A program made the position numbers and the translations under genes. The notes beneath the pieces were generated by a model. The model was not told where the DNA came from and searched no databases. It saw only the letters and a program-made list of their open reading frames with translations. A stretch of 7,118 nt of DNA, from the NCBI GenBank assembly GCA_030641465.1, contig DAOWHK010000106.1, positions 1 to 7,118 of the forward strand, in the 5' to 3' direction. Positions 4,836-7,118 of this stretch are shown here, piece after piece (position 1 is the stretch's first letter; every line of letters starts with the position of its first letter). The stretch comes from Parachlamydiales bacterium (lineage in GTDB: Bacteria; Chlamydiota; Chlamydiia; Chlamydiales; Simkaniaceae).

Positions 4836-7118
4836 GTGGCGATAGGATTTGCAAGAGTAGAATTTGTTAAAAGATCAGCAGGAAAAACCGCATGCGGAAA
4901 AGCTGCCTATAATTCTCGTGATAAAATCGCCTTTGAAGGTAATTGCGCCCTAAGTCCAAAAACCTTCGATTATTCTTATAGAGAAAAGCCATCATATCAT
5001 GAAATTTTGTTGCCAAAAGGAGTAAGTCAAAACTTTCAAATTCCAGAAGTTCTGTGGAATGCAGCAGAAGCAAAAGAAAGAAAGATCAACTCTCAAGTAG
5101 CAATAGATTTAGTGTTGGCCCTGCCAGATGATAAAATGATTACACTTGAGGATCGCATTGCTCTTGCAAAAGGTTTTGTACAAGAAAATTTAGTAGTACA
5201 TGGATTGGCAGCTCAAATTGACATCCATTCTCCAGAAAGACAAATACAATTTACGAAAGCAAATGAAAGTCTAGGTATTACAAAAGGGCAAACAGGAGTT
5301 GTTCTTGAAAGAGAAGAAGAGAAATATAAAATAGGTATTGAAAAGGGAGGTAAACTTGTTAAAACGATTACTTTCAACCCCAATGAATTTACCGCATTTA
5401 ATGAAAAAGAACATAATTGGCATGCTCACGTTCTTGTAACGACAAGGCGGTTTAAGGAAAATGGTCAAGAATTTGAAGATAGAAAAGCACGAGATATATT
5501 ACCTCAAGTAAGAGGAGGGTATGTTGTTGCAGGTCCAGATTGGGGAAAGCTATGGACTCAATACCAAAATCACTATTTTGAAAAGAAGGGACTATCTCTA
5601 AGAGTAGAATCAAATGGGATCATTCCGCAAGAGCATCTAGGACCTTTGCGATTGCGTGCAAGAGCTTTTGATCTATTCGAAGAACATGACAGGCGTCAAC
5701 AACTTAATGTATTAGAATCTGAAAATCCAAGAAAAATTCTTGAGAAGATCACAGATAAACAAAGTGTATTTACCCGTGATGATGTTGATCGATTCATTCA
5801 AAAGTATGTCAGTCGTGATATTGTAGAAAATGTAAGGGAAGCATTTTGGATGCAGCCAGAGCTAGTGCAGTTAGTAGACAAGAAGACCCATCAGCCTATT
5901 CCCAGGTATACATCCCAATTTGTCCTTAAAGAGGAGCGGCAGATAGTGCGTTTAGCTGATCGTATTCATTCTAAGTCATCACTTCCGGTTAATTTAGATC
6001 AAGGCACTCGCCGCGCTTTTGAAAAGCTGACAAAAGAACAGGCGGGAGCATTTCAGAATATAGTTCAAAATAACAAACTAAATTGTATTCAAGGGTATGC
6101 GGGAACGGGGAAAAGTCATCTATTAGCCGCTTTGAAGCAAACATATGAAGTAAATGGCTACAGCGTTAGAGCATTTGGCCCTGATAGTGCGACGACTAAT
6201 GTTTTGAAAGAAAAAGGCTTTTATCAGTCTGAAAATATTTATCGATTTCTCTTCGCTACACGTCATCATAAACGTAAGATTGCCTTTGGTAAAGAAGTTT
6301 GGGTATTAGATGAAGCTGGAAAAGTCGGTAATCGCCCCTTACTAGAATTATTAAAAATCGCTGATAAAAACAATATTAAGTTGGTTTTATCAGGAGATAT
6401 GGCGCAGCTTCCTTCAGTTGATAGGGGAGGTCTATTTAAGATATTTTGTGAAAAATTCGGCTCAGAAATACTGGAAGACATTCAGAGGCAAAAAGTTCAG
6501 GAACAACGTGACGTCGCTAAGCATCTAGCTTGTGGAGAAACAGGAGTGGCCCTTAACAAACTTGGACAATCACAAGCGATTAAGTGGTCTGGAACCAATC
6601 GAGAAGCGATAGAAGCTCTGATTAACCATTGGGCAATCGATGCTAAATCTTCGTCTTATGACTCATTATTGATGATTGCTCATACGAACGCAGAAGTTCG
6701 TGTGTTGAATGAATTAGCACGTCTAATAAGAAAAGAAAGAGGGGAAATTAGTAATAAAGAGTTCGCCTGTGATACCTCTCAAGGAAAAATCTATGTCAGT
6801 GAAGGGGACCGCATTGAATTTAGGAAAAACAGTAGAGAAATTGGAGTGACAAATGGATTGTCGGGTGTATTACTTCAAGCTGCTCAAGATCGATTTATCG
6901 TATCAGTAAAAGAAAATGATCGAAATACAAAATTAATTTCTTTTAATCCACAAACATATCATGCGTTTCAACTTGGATACACCTCTACATATTACCGTTC
7001 ACAGGGAAGAACTGTAGATCAAGCCTATGTCCTTCATAATCCTCAAATGAATAAAGAGATGTTCTATGTTGGATTAACACGTCATACAAAACAGGCCTAT
7101 TATTTTGTTTCTAAAAAA
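4836..7118 (+). CDS. traA: TraA conjugative relaxase-helicase (MobA/MobL, Ti type), 3' end cut by window
   Basis: 761 codons are open to the window edge; family members are often longer, so a C-terminal part is missing. The start is GTG at 4836: an in-frame TGA at 4815-4817 precedes it, the first in-frame ATG is about 300 bp downstream, and the family start MAI-F fits. The MobA/MobL relaxase domain has the probable nicking tyrosine Tyr25 in AAYNSR, His131 in QIDIHSP, and HNWHAH at 193-198 for metal binding. PQEHLGP follows at 264-270. FTRDDVDRF (312-320) opens the helicase part. Walker A GYAGTGKS is at 420-427, Walker B DEAG at 492-495, GDMAQLPS at 520-527, YYRSQGRTVD at 719-728 and FYVGLTRH at 743-750. 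TraA nicks oriT, stays bound to the 5' end and unwinds the transferred strand. About 60 residues separate His131 from HNWHAH, more than usual. The ribosome binding site is weak. Confidence 0.93.
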   Translation, partial: MAIGFARVEFVKRSAGKTACGKAAYNSRDKIAFEGNCALSPKTFDYSYREKPSYHEILLPKGVSQNFQIPEVLWNAAEAKERKINSQVAIDLVLALPDDKMITLEDRIALAKGFVQENLVVHGLAAQIDIHSPERQIQFTKANESLGITKGQTGVVLEREEEKYKIGIEKGGKLVKTITFNPNEFTAFNEKEHNWHAHVLVTTRRFKENGQEFEDRKARDILPQVRGGYVVAGPDWGKLWTQYQNHYFEKKGLSLRVESNGIIPQEHLGPLRLRARAFDLFEEHDRRQQLNVLESENPRKILEKITDKQSVFTRDDVDRFIQKYVSRDIVENVREAFWMQPELVQLVDKKTHQPIPRYTSQFVLKEERQIVRLADRIHSKSSLPVNLDQGTRRAFEKLTKEQAGAFQNIVQNNKLNCIQGYAGTGKSHLLAALKQTYEVNGYSVRAFGPDSATTNVLKEKGFYQSENIYRFLFATRHHKRKIAFGKEVWVLDEAGKVGNRPLLELLKIADKNNIKLVLSGDMAQLPSVDRGGLFKIFCEKFGSEILEDIQRQKVQEQRDVAKHLACGETGVALNKLGQSQAIKWSGTNREAIEALINHWAIDAKSSSYDSLLMIAHTNAEVRVLNELARLIRKERGEISNKEFACDTSQGKIYVSEGDRIEFRKNSREIGVTNGLSGVLLQAAQDRFIVSVKENDRNTKLISFNPQTYHAFQLGYTSTYYRSQGRTVDQAYVLHNPQMNKEMFYVGLTRHTKQAYYFVSKK

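Overview
The window looks like part of a conjugative plasmid or integrated conjugative island from an intracellular bacterium. A Chlamydia-related amoeba symbiont (Parachlamydia, Protochlamydia or Simkania type) is my best guess, with Rickettsiales or Legionella as alternatives. The reasons are an AT-rich background, a Ti/RAGE-type TraA and TraD pair, and two eukaryote-like, effector-like genes (an F-box plus LRR protein and a DUF4116-repeat protein). The organism assignment is inference; no rRNA or housekeeping marker is present.

Layout from left to right: (1) positions 1-120, minus strand, the 5' end of an unrecognised gene that runs off the window; (2) positions 344-1513, minus strand, a DUF4116-type repeat protein with a hydrophobic N-terminus; (3) positions 1514-1824, a divergent intergenic region. 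Its right half has the architecture of a Tn3/gamma-delta-type res site, with three subsites between 1682 and 1801 and a resolvase promoter inside it; (4) positions 1825-2403, plus strand, a serine resolvase; (5) positions 2522-3553, plus strand, an F-box/LRR protein; (6) positions 3628-4611, minus strand, a tight two-gene unit, traD then dsbB, only 3 bp apart; (7) positions 4612-4835, a palindrome-rich intergenic region between divergent traD and traA, where Ti-type systems keep oriT; (8) 4836 to the window end, plus strand, a TraA relaxase-helicase that is cut at its C-terminus.

Together these suggest a mobile replicon. TraA and TraD would form the DNA-processing machinery. DsbB could supply disulfide oxidation for secreted or cell-envelope parts of the transfer apparatus. 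The resolvase and res site would resolve multimers or cointegrates. The LRR and DUF4116 genes look like host-interaction cargo carried beside them. Nothing in the window proves transfer or secretion.
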